From an uncultured Roseovarius sp. (GTDB taxonomy: Bacteria > Pseudomonadota > Alphaproteobacteria > Rhodobacterales > Rhodobacteraceae): a stretch of DNA of 64,000 bases. The position numbers were made by a program, and so were the translations under genes. Positions within the stretch are counted from its first letter, which is position 1. Each line of letters begins with the position of its first letter. The stretch lies in NCBI RefSeq assembly GCF_947489715.1, contig NZ_CANLER010000004.1, positions 248,001-312,000 on the forward strand, in the 5' to 3' direction. This document shows, piece by piece, positions 24,625 through 33,035 of this stretch. The notes under the pieces were generated by a model that did no database searches, was not told where the DNA came from, and saw nothing but the letters and a program-made list of their open reading frames with translations.

Positions 24625-24951
24625 ATGCTTGATATCAGTACATATAAAATTGCTCAGGTGATCCTGATGGCGCGCGAACTTGATCGTGCCGAGGGGGAGC
24701 TTCGGGCCTTTATCGACCGGTTGGGTGAAGATGAGCAGGTGTCGCTGGTCGCGGTGATGTGGATCGGGCGCGAAAGTTTTGTCGCCGAAGACCTAGCCGA
24801 AGCGATTGCCACCGCGCGGGAGGAGGCGACGACACCCACGGCGGATTATCTGCTGGGAACGCCGCACCTGTCGGATCACCTGGAAAACGGGCTGGATGCC
24901 TTGGGCATTTCCGTGGTTGACGATGAGGATGATCTGGTGCGCGGCGGCTGA
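24625..24951 (+). CDS. DUF3775 protein
   Basis: 108 residues, strongly acidic, of the DUF3775 family: WIGRESFVAEDLAEAIATAREEATTPTADYLLGTPHLSDHLENGLDALG. The signature TADYLLGTPxLxDHLExGL is clear. Function unknown; no catalytic residues or transmembrane segment. AGGAGAGG lies upstream of the ATG. Monocistronic by appearance. Confidence 0.85.
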   Translation: MLDISTYKIAQVILMARELDRAEGELRAFIDRLGEDEQVSLVAVMWIGRESFVAEDLAEAIATAREEATTPTADYLLGTPHLSDHLENGLDALGISVVDDEDDLVRGG

Positions 24952-24970
24952 ACCTGCGGCATGGCAATGT

Positions 24971-24992
24971 GTACACAGTTGCAATTGTGTAC
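24971..24992. terminator. Inverted repeat between convergent genes
   Basis: GTACACA-gttgcaat-TGTGTAC, a 7-bp perfect stem; the left arm is also part of the palindrome TGTGTACACA. It lies between DUF3775 and the convergent hypothetical gene. Terminator or operator, not decidable. Confidence 0.35.
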
Positions 24993-25045
24993 GCGGATTG
25001 TGTCACTTTTGACGTTTCGGCAACGAGCCGGCTCGGCCGGGTATG

Positions 25046-25639
25046 TCAGGGCAGGTTGCGGGCCTGACGTTGAGCTTCGAAATCATCCAGAATGGCGTTG
25101 ATATTATCCAGTGGCCAGGTCGAGATCGCGGGTTCTGAGCGGCCTTCCTCGATCACAAGCTCCAGCGCGGATCCGGCGCGCCAGACTTTCAACATGTCGC
25201 GCCCGGCATCACCGGACCTGCGGCAGGTGTTGGACCTGCAATCAGAGGTATCGAACGGCACTTTACCATCTGCGGTCACAACGCTCATCCTGGTTTCGCG
25301 AAAGGAATAGCCCGGTTCAATATCGAACCGCACATGGGGGTCGGGCTGGCCGTCGTCGCCGGGGTGATAGACGACCTCGACCATCGCGGCGGCAAAATCG
25401 GGTCGGTCGCGATAGACATCGACATACTGGATGTAGCAGCGGCGGTCGCTGCCATCCATCGCCGTGTCGCATGCGACGTCCCAAAATCCATCATAGACCT
25501 TGTGATATTCGGACAGCCTGCCGGGAAGGGTCTGGCGGGGGAAAAGCCAACCGGCCCACCATGCCACCATCACGACCAGAAGGCCGACCGTGAAACAGGC
25601 GGCCAGCGTGGTGAATTTCGATTTCAGAAAAAATGTCAT
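25046..25639 (-). CDS. Membrane-anchored periplasmic protein of unknown family
   Basis: 197 residues from ATG 25639 (the longer 226-residue ORF adds an unlikely tail). One N-terminal transmembrane segment or uncleaved signal (FTTLAACFTVGLLVVMVAWWAGWLF), then a soluble domain. The pattern YDGFWDVACDTAMDGSDRRCYIQYVDVY, DTSDCRSNTCRRSG and four Cys are faintly like the invasion-associated IalB family, which also has W-x-V-x-C near the start. I do not recognise it with confidence. Transcribed alone, convergent with DUF3775. Confidence 0.7.
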   Translation of the reverse strand: MTFFLKSKFTTLAACFTVGLLVVMVAWWAGWLFPRQTLPGRLSEYHKVYDGFWDVACDTAMDGSDRRCYIQYVDVYRDRPDFAAAMVEVVYHPGDDGQPDPHVRFDIEPGYSFRETRMSVVTADGKVPFDTSDCRSNTCRRSGDAGRDMLKVWRAGSALELVIEEGRSEPAISTWPLDNINAILDDFEAQRQARNLP

Positions 25640-25884
25640 GGTGGCGCCGTCGGGTGATTGATGTTTCGGCAGATCATAGGGGGTATTGCCGTGCTGTCTG
25701 GTCAAACCCGACTGGCGGTTTGTCACAATCGCGAGAGCGGGCGGGCTGACACAGGCTGAAAGCGTTTGGATGAAACACGGGCCATGTCTTTGCTGTCGGT
25801 GCCGGGCGTTGTAGTCTGACAGCTTGATCCAGTTTGTTTCACGAGAAAGCGCGGATTAATTGCAGCGCCGGGATTGAGAGAAAG

Positions 25885-26484
25885 ATGATGGAATTGCTTT
25901 CCGAGAATACTTTGGTTCTGGAAACAGAACGGTTGCGGCTGACGCCCTTTTGTCCTGACGATGTTGATATCGCGCAGGATGTGATGTGCGACCCCAAGGT
26001 CATGCTTTTCGTTGCTGATGCGATGACGCCAGAGGCGGTTTTCGAAAATATGTTCGATGTGGTCAAAAGAGGTGCGGGCGGGCGGATCGGGATCTGGTGC
26101 ATCACACGCGAAGATACCGGTCAGAAGATCGGGTATGGTGTTCTGACACCTGTTCCGATTGACGAAAGTGACACTGACTGGAGCCAGGTCGTGCCCGATG
26201 CCTATCCAAGGGATCAGATCGAAGTGGGGTATCTTCTGGTGCCGGATGCATGGAGACAGGGATTTGCGACAGAGGTCTGCGCGCGGTTGCTGCGTTTCGC
26301 TTTTGAGAGGACAGAGTTGCCGGAAGTGGTTGCGACAACGGACCCGGATAACCTGAAGTCCCAGCATGTGCTGAAGAAATGCGGTATGCGCCCGATCGGT
26401 CAAAAACGCGCCTATGGCTATGACGATGTGGAGTGGTTCGAGATGACCCGCCGCGATTGGGACGCTCAAAACGCCAGTAAGTGA
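25885..26484 (+). CDS. GNAT-family N-acetyltransferase (RimJ/RimL type)
   Basis: 199 residues from ATG 25885. The beginning LVLETERLRLTPFCPDDVDIAQDV, the core VGYLLVPDAWRQGFATEVCARLLRFAFE with the acetyl-CoA loop RQGFATE, and the ending TTDPDNLKSQHVLKKCGMRPIG are typical of the RimJ/RimL-like branch that acetylates protein N-termini or small amines. No partner gene is evident. The 235 bases downstream hold a long-spaced inverted repeat (26626-26698). Confidence 0.9.
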   Translation: MMELLSENTLVLETERLRLTPFCPDDVDIAQDVMCDPKVMLFVADAMTPEAVFENMFDVVKRGAGGRIGIWCITREDTGQKIGYGVLTPVPIDESDTDWSQVVPDAYPRDQIEVGYLLVPDAWRQGFATEVCARLLRFAFERTELPEVVATTDPDNLKSQHVLKKCGMRPIGQKRAYGYDDVEWFEMTRRDWDAQNASK

Positions 26485-26625
26485 CCATCAGGATCGTCCG
26501 GCCCAAATTTCAGGACAGTACCCGAAACACCAATATCCTATGAGTGTGAGAGTAAGCGCACGAGGTCTGAGCGCTTTGGTGACATGGAACCCGCGCCCGG
26601 TGCCGATAGGGTGAGGCCGGGCGGG

Positions 26626-26698
26626 GTGCCTGCACGCTACGGCAGCATTTTACAGGGCAAATGTGTCTGTATGTTCAATGGCTTAGGCGCGCAGGCAC
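26626..26698. repeat. Long-spaced 12-bp inverted repeat
   Basis: GTGCCTGCACGC (26626-26637) and GCGCGCAGGCAC (26687-26698) are inverted copies with one mismatch separated by 49 bases, in the intergenic region between the GNAT gene and ygfZ. Confidence 0.55.
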
Positions 26699-26719
26699 TG
26701 TGAGTGCACGGGCGACATT

Positions 26720-27448
26720 TTAGTCGGTCGTTACGGTGGCGTCACCTGCCTGCATCTGCCCGGTGGCCCGGTCAAACCTGAGATAGGCGATGGCGCGATT
26801 GCCGGATTGGGTGAAAAGCGTGCCGGCGGGTTTGCCATTTGCCGTGATCGCGGTGCCCACCGGGGCGGTCCCGTCGATATGGATCGTTCGCAACCCTTTG
26901 CGCAATTCCGTCTTGTGTTTCATCCGCGCGGTGACCTCCTGACCGACATAGCACCCTTTGCGAAATTCGACGCCGCTGAGATGTTCGAAACCGGCTTCGA
27001 GGATGAAGGTGTCCGGGGTCAGCTCGATCCCGGTTTCGGGGATGCAATGGGCCACGCGTATGGCATCAAAATCAGTGCCGTCATCACCCTCGGCCTCGCC
27101 ATAGTGCCGCCAACCCAGATCGGGATGGCGCGGATCAGGCAAGGCACCCTTGGGTGCCGGGCCGGTGCCCCGGCTGACCTTGAGGTCCGAGAGGGCAATC
27201 GTTACATCCGCGCGCAGCTTGTACATGGTCAACCGCTGGGCCAGCCCAGGCGCGAGGGTGGCATCGACGTCCAGTAAAATGGCCTCGCCGTGCCGAAGCA
27301 GAAAGAAATCCGCCAGATACTTGCCCTGCGGTGTCAGGATGGCCGCATAGACCAATCCCTGATCCAGACGCGCAATGTCATTGGTGATCAGACCCTGAAG
27401 GAAGCTTTCCGCGTCGCTGCCGGTGATTTCATAGACGGCACGGTTCAT
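26720..27448 (-). CDS. ygfZ: Folate-binding Fe-S maturation protein YgfZ/GcvT-like
   Basis: 242 residues. The family hallmark K-G-C-Y-x-G-Q-E appears as FRKGCYVGQEVTARMKHK, and the N-terminus FLQGLITNDIARL...YAAILTPQGKYLADFFLL is typical. YgfZ uses tetrahydrofolate to help assemble or repair certain Fe-S enzymes such as MiaB-type proteins. It is structurally related to GcvT but lacks the demethylase context. Divergent from the glycosyltransferase gene. Confidence 0.93.
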   Translation of the reverse strand: MNRAVYEITGSDAESFLQGLITNDIARLDQGLVYAAILTPQGKYLADFFLLRHGEAILLDVDATLAPGLAQRLTMYKLRADVTIALSDLKVSRGTGPAPKGALPDPRHPDLGWRHYGEAEGDDGTDFDAIRVAHCIPETGIELTPDTFILEAGFEHLSGVEFRKGCYVGQEVTARMKHKTELRKGLRTIHIDGTAPVGTAITANGKPAGTLFTQSGNRAIAYLRFDRATGQMQAGDATVTTD

Positions 27449-27514
27449 TGCCCCCTCCCACGTTTGATGTCTCTGTAATATAGGTCAGATCAGCAATCGC
27501 AACAGGGGCATCGG

Positions 27515-28186
27515 ATGCGGGCGAAATTATCAGTGGTGATCCCGACGCTGAACGCGGCGCAGGCGTTGCCCGGCTGTCTTGCGGCGCTGATGGAAGGGGT
27601 CGAGGCCGGGTTGATCCGGGAGTTGGTGATCACCGATGGCGGGTCGACGGATGCGACCTTGAGCATCGCCGAAGAGGTGGGCGCCGTGCTGGTCACGGGG
27701 GCGGCTTCGCGCGGTGGACAGTTGCGCCGGGGTGCCGAGCCTGCCGCGGGCGAATGGCTGTTGTTTTTGCATGCGGATACATGCCTGCCCGAAGGATGGT
27801 CGGGCTGTGTGGCCGAGCATATGTCGACGGGACGACCGGCCTATTTCCGGCTGGAATTCGACAAGCGTGGCATCTGGCCGACGATGGTCGCAGGATGGGC
27901 CAACCTGCGCTCGCGGGTCTTTGGGTTGCCATATGGGGATCAGGGGCTGTTGATTTCTTCGCGGGAATATCAATCGGTTGGCGGGTATCGCGACATCCCA
28001 TTGATGGAAGACGTGGCGCTTGCGCGGGCCTTGGGGCGGCGGCTGACGATGTTGCCGATGCGGGCCCGCACCAGCGCCCTGCGGTATCAGCGCGATGGCT
28101 GGCTGCGGCGCGGCCTGCGCAACCTGTCGCTGTTGCTGCGGTATCTTGCTGGGGCCGACCCCGAGCGGTTGGCAGGGCGGTATTAG
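27515..28186 (+). CDS. Family 2 glycosyltransferase (TIGR04283 type)
   Basis: 223 residues. N-terminal GT-A nucleotide-binding fold LSVVIPTLNAAQALPGCLAAL and DGGSTDAT, then SRGGQLRRGAEPAAGEWLLFLHADTCLP (DxD-like HAD), and FGLPYGDQGLLISSREYQSVGGYRDIPLMEDVALARAL. This matches the short TIGR04283 glycosyltransferases, some of which accompany arsenosugar genes. No arsenic gene is seen nearby here, so the acceptor is unknown. Confidence 0.88.
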   Translation: MRAKLSVVIPTLNAAQALPGCLAALMEGVEAGLIRELVITDGGSTDATLSIAEEVGAVLVTGAASRGGQLRRGAEPAAGEWLLFLHADTCLPEGWSGCVAEHMSTGRPAYFRLEFDKRGIWPTMVAGWANLRSRVFGLPYGDQGLLISSREYQSVGGYRDIPLMEDVALARALGRRLTMLPMRARTSALRYQRDGWLRRGLRNLSLLLRYLAGADPERLAGRY

Positions 28187-28282
28187 CGGGCACCCCGAAA
28201 TTGCGGCTTTGGTTTTTGGATCAGCATACGACTGCAACGAAAAGTTCACGTTGGCATCTCAGAACGTGCTTCCGGAACGCCA

Positions 28283-28966
28283 CTAGAATTTTGGGTTATG
28301 CGTGGCCTCGTACTGTGCCTGCGCTTCGGTGCTGTCATATTCGGTCGCGACCCAATCCTCGAATCCGATAGGGGACTGTGCGTTGCGCGCTTCGTACATG
28401 TCAAAGATAAAGCCAAGGATGCCGGTGCGCGACCATTTCAGATGCAGGTATTTGAAGCTGAGCATCTTGCGGGCCTCGGACAGCGGTTGGCCCTCGATGA
28501 CGTGCAGGTAGAGGGCGCTGGCAAAACCGGCGCGGTCCGCCCCTGATTTGCAGTGCATCACGAAAGGTTTTTCGATCTCGCGGAAAGCGCGGATGACGGT
28601 CAGAATATCCTCACGCGGGGCGGCATAGCGGGCGTGCAGCGTACAGTTCACAAGGTTCAGGCCCAGTTTGCGGCAGCTTTCCTCTTCCACCAGGTAATGC
28701 GCTGCACCGGCGGCACCACGCAGGTTGAGGATGGTCTTGATCCCCATCGCCTTGAGCTTGATGAACCGTTTGTGCGTAGGCTGGTTTGACCGGTAAACCC
28801 CTGGCGCAACAGGGAAAAAATTGGTCCAGACTTTGCGCAGCACCGCATGATCGAACCACAGGTTATAGATATGCGCCCGGCGTCGGTTTTCCGGCGTCGA
28901 CAGATCGGTGTTGTATGAGGCACGCAGCCGACGTTCCCAGTCGGTAATGCGTTTAATAAGGTTCAT
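28283..28966 (-). CDS. Protein tyrosine/dual-specificity phosphatase
   Basis: 227 residues from ATG 28966; upstream ATGs exist at 28984 and 29053, and the start is uncertain because no clean ribosome-binding site is seen. The P-loop is HCKSGADRAG (C-x5-R), preceded by the family pattern VYRSNQPTHKRFIKLKAMGIKTILNLRG with the general-acid region following at CTLHARYAAPRED. It should dephosphorylate phosphotyrosine or a related phosphate ester. It is convergent with the glycosyltransferase and divergent from the aminotransferase gene. Confidence 0.88.
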   Translation of the reverse strand: MNLIKRITDWERRLRASYNTDLSTPENRRRAHIYNLWFDHAVLRKVWTNFFPVAPGVYRSNQPTHKRFIKLKAMGIKTILNLRGAAGAAHYLVEEESCRKLGLNLVNCTLHARYAAPREDILTVIRAFREIEKPFVMHCKSGADRAGFASALYLHVIEGQPLSEARKMLSFKYLHLKWSRTGILGFIFDMYEARNAQSPIGFEDWVATEYDSTEAQAQYEATHNPKF

Positions 28967-29110
28967 GCGGTCGGCGCGCTCCATCGGGCGATATTCGGCC
29001 CATCGCACCCATGTAGGCAAGGGGGGCAGGTAAGACAAGCGCAAGATCGCCAATTGACCCCGACCGCAACCGGGCTAATGTCGCCGCGACCACCTATCGG
29101 AGATATCGAC

Positions 29111-30307
29111 ATGAGCCTTGCGCATGGACGCCCCTATCTGGCCATTCCCGGCCCGTCGGTGATGCCGGATGCGGTATTGCGGGCGATGCACCGGGCGTCG
29201 CCCAACATCTATGCGGGTGAGTTGGACGAAATCACCGCCAGCCTGATCCCTGATCTGGCCGATATCGCCCGGACCAAGGGCAAAACGGCGATCTATATCG
29301 GCAATGGTCATGCCGCGTGGGAGGCGGCACTGGTCAACACGCTGTCCCCCGGGGACAAGGTGCTGGTGCCTGCCACAGGGCGGTTCGGCCTGTTCTGGGC
29401 GGATATGGCCGTGGGGTTGGGCATCGTGCCGCAGATCATTGATTACGGGCGGTCGCAACCGGTTGACCCGCAACAGATCGAAGACATGCTGCGCGCAGAT
29501 AAGGCCCATGAAATCAAGGCTGTACTGGCCACGCATGTGGATACCTCGACCTCGGTCCGAAACGATATCTCTGCCATTCGGGCGGCGATGAACGCGGCCG
29601 GTCACCCGGCGCTGCTGATGGCGGATTGCATCGCATCGCTGGTCTGTGACCGCTACGAGATGGACGCCTGGGGGGTCGATGTCACGTTGGCGGCAAGTCA
29701 GAAGGGTCTGATGGTGCCGCCGGGCCTGGCCTTTGTCTGGTTCAACGAAAAGGCGGCCGAGGTGCGCGCCGGGAAAGAACGGGTCAGCCGCTACTGGGAC
29801 TGGTCCCCGCGGGTGGCGCCGCAACGGCTTTCGGAATATTTCTGCGGTACTGCGCCCACCCATCACGTTTACGGTCTGCGCGCCGCGCTGGACATGATCA
29901 AGCAAGAGGGGCTTGAGGCGATCTGGCAGCGTCACGAATTGCTTGCCCGCGCCGTTTGGGCCGCGTGCGAGGCGTGGGCGCAGGGTGGCCCGCTGCGGCT
30001 GAACGTGGCTGATCCGGCGCATCGCGGCCACGAGGTGACGGCACTGTCGCTCGGCGCACCACATGGCACGGCCCTGCGCACCTGGCTTGAGAGCAAGGCG
30101 GATGTGACCTTGGGCATCGGATTGGGCATGGAGACACCCGAGGACCCCAAGAGCGACGGGTTTTTCCGTATCGGGCATATGGGCCATGTCAACGCGCATA
30201 TGGTGATGGGGGTTCTGGGGACTGTTCAGGCCGGGATGAGCGCGCTTGATATTCCCTATGGATCAGGGGCGCTGGATGCGGCTGCGGCAGTGATGGCCGA
30301 GGCGTGA
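29111..30307 (+). CDS. Class V aminotransferase (serine/alanine-glyoxylate type)
   Basis: 398 residues from ATG 29111 (the start GRPYLAIPGPSVMPDAVLRAMHR is the usual N-terminus; the track start at 29054 adds a spurious tail). PLP lysine in VTLAASQKGLMVPPGLAFVWFN and PLP Asp in LLMADCIASL. The fold and motifs fit serine-glyoxylate or alanine-glyoxylate aminotransferases, linking C1/glyoxylate metabolism. Substrate not decided. A single gene by context. Confidence 0.9.
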   Translation: MSLAHGRPYLAIPGPSVMPDAVLRAMHRASPNIYAGELDEITASLIPDLADIARTKGKTAIYIGNGHAAWEAALVNTLSPGDKVLVPATGRFGLFWADMAVGLGIVPQIIDYGRSQPVDPQQIEDMLRADKAHEIKAVLATHVDTSTSVRNDISAIRAAMNAAGHPALLMADCIASLVCDRYEMDAWGVDVTLAASQKGLMVPPGLAFVWFNEKAAEVRAGKERVSRYWDWSPRVAPQRLSEYFCGTAPTHHVYGLRAALDMIKQEGLEAIWQRHELLARAVWAACEAWAQGGPLRLNVADPAHRGHEVTALSLGAPHGTALRTWLESKADVTLGIGLGMETPEDPKSDGFFRIGHMGHVNAHMVMGVLGTVQAGMSALDIPYGSGALDAAAAVMAEA

Positions 30308-30311
30308 CAGG

Positions 30312-30491
30312 TCAGGCGTCGCTACGCCCCAACCGGATGATCATCCGATCCAGCAAAAAACCCACAAGCAAGACCACGTGAAAACCGAATGCAGCCCAGA
30401 GGGCCATGAAAATCCACAATAAATTCACCAATCCCATCACCAGGGCGGCGTTGGTGTAATTCGGGGCAGAGGGCATGTTTCCACGTTGCAT
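30312..30491 (-). CDS. Small membrane protein downstream of hisC (59 residues)
   Basis: Not in the ORF track because it is too short. The reverse strand reads MQRGNMPSAPNYTNAALVMG..., then NLLWIFMALWAAFGFHVVLLVGFLLDRMIIRLGRSDA; the start may instead be the internal ATG at 30476 (54 residues). Two closely spaced hydrophobic stretches form one or two membrane segments. It lies 57 bases after hisC on the same strand, so probably co-transcribed. No function can be assigned. It accounts for most of the otherwise gene-free gap 30308-30548. Confidence 0.75.
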   Translation of the reverse strand: MQRGNMPSAPNYTNAALVMGLVNLLWIFMALWAAFGFHVVLLVGFLLDRMIIRLGRSDA

Positions 30492-30548
30492 GCCCTGAGT
30501 TTAGCGCGGAAAATGCAACTGTCAGGTTAAAATCTTCTGATTAATCCG

Positions 30549-31655
30549 TCAGCGGCGTGCCTCTGCCAATGCCTCGGGCAAGACCCTGGCCAGCAGCGCC
30601 ATATCGTCGGCGCGGCCACAGCTGATGCGGATGCAGCGATCCTGCGGGGCGACAAAGGGCATGCGTACGAAAAGGCCGCGCGCCACCAGTGCTGCCAACA
30701 CCTTGCGGGCAAAATCGCCATCCGCGCCACAATCCACCGCCACGAAGTTGGTGGCCGAGGGCAGGGTGATTAACCCGTTCTCTTCGGCGATGCGGTTGAT
30801 TTCATCGCGTGCCAGGGCCACGTTGGCCTGCGTCTCCGCCAGCCATTCGTGATCCTGCAAGGCGGCTAGCGCACCGGCCTGTGCCGCCCGGTTCATGCCG
30901 AAATGATTGCGGATCTTGTCAAAGCTCCGGATCAGATTGGCAGCGCCCAGCGCATAGCCGACACGCGCGCCCGCCATCCCGTAAGCTTTTGAAAAGGTAC
31001 GCATTCTGATCACACGAGCATCGTTCACGTCGATCATTGGTGCGGTGCCGTCGGGGGCGAATTCAACATAGGCTTCGTCCAGCAACAGCAGGCATCCGTC
31101 GGGTATTTGGTCGAGGGCGCGGTCGATCTGCGCGCCCTCATGCCATGTTCCCATCGGATTATCCGGATTGGCCAGGTAGATCAGTTTCGCGCCAACCTCT
31201 GCCGCCTTCGACATCAGTGCGGCAGGGTCTTCGTGATCGTCACGATAGGGCACTTTATGCAACACGCCGCCGAACCCTGTGACGTGGTAATTGAAGGTCG
31301 GGTAAGCCCCGTCCGACGTCACCACCGCATCCTCCGGCGCAATCAGCAGACGCACCAGATAGCCCAGCAATCCGTCAATCCCTTCGCCCACAACGATATT
31401 TTCCGCGGCTACATTCAGATGTGCGGCCAGTGCCTGCCGCAATTCATGGCTGGTCGGATCGCCATATTGCCAGATGCGGGCGGCCTCTTCCTGCATCGCG
31501 GCGATGGCTTCGGGCGAGGGACCAAAGACGTTCTCATTGGCGCCAAGGCGCGCATCGAACGGGGCACCACGGTTGCGCTCCTGCTCCTCGGGGCCGACGA
31601 ACGGCACGTTGGCGGGCAGGCTTTGGGTCAGGTCGGTATAGCGCGGGCCAGTCAT
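30549..31655 (-). CDS. hisC: Histidinol-phosphate aminotransferase
   Basis: 368 residues of normal length. PLP lysine in RMRTFSKAYGMAGARVGYALG, N-terminal LGANENVFGPSPEAIAAMQE, LANPDNPMG and LLLDEAYVEFAP. It transfers the amino group from glutamate to imidazole-acetol phosphate in histidine synthesis, and in some bacteria also serves aromatic amino acids. It is not beside other his genes here. Divergent from the small Tat-signal gene. Confidence 0.94.
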   Translation of the reverse strand: MTGPRYTDLTQSLPANVPFVGPEEQERNRGAPFDARLGANENVFGPSPEAIAAMQEEAARIWQYGDPTSHELRQALAAHLNVAAENIVVGEGIDGLLGYLVRLLIAPEDAVVTSDGAYPTFNYHVTGFGGVLHKVPYRDDHEDPAALMSKAAEVGAKLIYLANPDNPMGTWHEGAQIDRALDQIPDGCLLLLDEAYVEFAPDGTAPMIDVNDARVIRMRTFSKAYGMAGARVGYALGAANLIRSFDKIRNHFGMNRAAQAGALAALQDHEWLAETQANVALARDEINRIAEENGLITLPSATNFVAVDCGADGDFARKVLAALVARGLFVRMPFVAPQDRCIRISCGRADDMALLARVLPEALAEARR

Positions 31656-31754
31656 TTACGCAGATAACGCCATCGCACGCGGGGGTGCAAGCCCTTGAAA
31701 ACAAGGCGGATGTGGTTATGTCTGGGGCATCGTTTTGTCCAAGGAGGGCGTGCA

Positions 31755-31919
31755 ATGCCCAAACTGACACGCCGTGGCTTCATCGCCGCAACCCTTGCCG
31801 CCGGTACGGTGCGTACCCTTCCCGGCCTGGCCTCACGCACCGGCGGGCGGCGCATTCTGACGCTGGTCTATGACAAATCCCTGGGCATGATGCGCGCCGT
31901 CGAACGTATCGTGCCGTAG
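31755..31919 (+). CDS. 54-residue protein with a Tat signal peptide
   Basis: From ATG 31755, behind a strong AAGGAGGG, the protein reads MPKLTRRGFIAATLAAGTVR..., a twin-arginine signal (RRGFIAA) followed by a hydrophobic stretch. A short mature part of about 27 residues ends GGRRILTLVYDKSLGMMRAVERIVP. The track shows it only inside a longer frame starting at 31695. A Tat signal on so small a mature peptide is unusual: it may need a partner for export, or may be a membrane-tethered peptide. Function unknown. Confidence 0.7.
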   Translation: MPKLTRRGFIAATLAAGTVRTLPGLASRTGGRRILTLVYDKSLGMMRAVERIVP

Positions 31920-32024
31920 GCACGTCACTAAATTTCCCCTAGGCGCGTGAAGCACGACGTGTTCCAGACGCATGGTTTGAGAATGCCCTGACGTCGCACT
32001 GGCAGCAACCTGCTTTTTCGGCTT

Positions 32025-32054
32025 TCATGGGATCAACCCAGGAGGATCCCATGA
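32025..32054 (+). promoter_or_regulatory. Hairpin enclosing the crotonase ribosome-binding site
   Basis: TCATGGGATC and GATCCCATGA are perfect 10-bp inverted copies around the loop aacccaggag. The Shine-Dalgarno lies in the loop and the ATG (32051) inside the right arm. In mRNA this would hide the start codon, so it could control translation; as DNA it could be an operator. Confidence 0.65.
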
Positions 32055-32845
32055 GCCGCGTCACCACCCATATCGAAGATCACATCGCCTACGTGACCCT
32101 CAGCCGGCCTGACAAGATGAATGCCGTCGATCCGGAAATGGCCCAGGCGATCGTGACCGCCGGAGAGGAATTGATGCAGTCCGACATCCGCGCTGTCGTG
32201 GTGTCGGGTGAGGGTAAATCATTCTGCGCGGGGCTTGATGTGATGAGCTTTGCACAATTTGCTGCGGGCGATCCCGAAGCACTGGTGATGCCGCGAACCC
32301 ATGGAAATACCAATCTTTTTCAAGAGGTTGCGATGGTGTGGCAACGTATCCCCGTGCCCGTGATCGCGGCATTGCACGGCGCGGTCTATGGCGCCGGGTT
32401 CCAGCTGGCCCTTGGTGCGGATATCCGCATTGCTGCACCGGACGCCAAGCTGGCGATCATGGAGATGAAATGGGGCCTTATCCCCGATATGGGCGGCATG
32501 TTGCTGCTGCCCCGGCTGACCCGCAGCGATGTGATCCGGCGGATGACCTACAGCGCCGAGCCGGTGCAGGCGCCACAGGCGCTGGAATGGGGGTTGGTGA
32601 CGGAACTGGCGGATGATCCGCAGGCCGTGGCCGTGGCGCTGGCCACGGAGATCGCGGGCAAAAGCCCCTCGGCCATACGCGCGGCAAAGCGCTTGATCGG
32701 GGTCGCTGAAAGCGGCGCGGATGAGGATGCGGTGCTGCTGGCCGAAAGCCGGGAACAGACCGACCTGATCGGCAAACCGCACCAGGTGGCGGTAATTTCG
32801 GCCAATATGTCGGGCCGCAAACCGGTCTTTTCCGGCGACACCTGA
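32051..32845 (+). CDS. Enoyl-CoA hydratase/isomerase (crotonase) family protein
   Basis: 264 residues from ATG 32051 with AGGAGG upstream. Crotonase fold: VTLSRPDKMNAVDPEMAQA, oxyanion-hole segments SGEGKSFCAGLDVM and LHGAVYGAGFQLALGADIRIAAPDAKLAIMEMKWGLIPDMGG. The Glu pair for hydration is replaced in part (G-G-M-x-L), as in many members annotated only to family level, so hydratase, isomerase or hydrolase activity is open. No neighbouring fatty-acid genes point to a pathway. Confidence 0.88.
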   Translation: MSRVTTHIEDHIAYVTLSRPDKMNAVDPEMAQAIVTAGEELMQSDIRAVVVSGEGKSFCAGLDVMSFAQFAAGDPEALVMPRTHGNTNLFQEVAMVWQRIPVPVIAALHGAVYGAGFQLALGADIRIAAPDAKLAIMEMKWGLIPDMGGMLLLPRLTRSDVIRRMTYSAEPVQAPQALEWGLVTELADDPQAVAVALATEIAGKSPSAIRAAKRLIGVAESGADEDAVLLAESREQTDLIGKPHQVAVISANMSGRKPVFSGDT

Positions 32846-32908
32846 CGGTTACCGGTGCGACTCACCGCTAACCCACTGGTAAACTGCAAAAACTCCGGGC
32901 TGTATTGC

Positions 32909-32974
32909 GTCGGTATCACGTCGGTATTACGTCGGTATTTATACCGAAAACCCATCCCTTAACCGTGCGCACGG
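32909..32974 (+). repeat. 11-bp tandem repeat array (GTCGGTATnnn), copy 2
   Basis: Units GTCGGTATCAC (32909), GTCGGTATTAC (32920) and GTCGGTATTTA (32931). The last forms a perfect inverted repeat TCGGTAT-tt-ATACCGA, and TTAACCGTGCGCACGG follows at 32959. The unit and tail match the array at 177-254. It lies in the 331-base gap between convergent crotonase and valS. Confidence 0.8.
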
Positions 32975-33035
32975 ATATGGTTTCGCAGAGATTAAACTCG
33001 CGCATGGCCCTCTTCTGGAAATGTGTGGCCACACC

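Noticed and set aside
26720-27448. ygfZ as a second demethylase linked to the DUF1989-GcvT operon
   Set aside because: The KGCYVGQE signature marks YgfZ, a housekeeping Fe-S protein; 5 kb and unrelated genes separate them.
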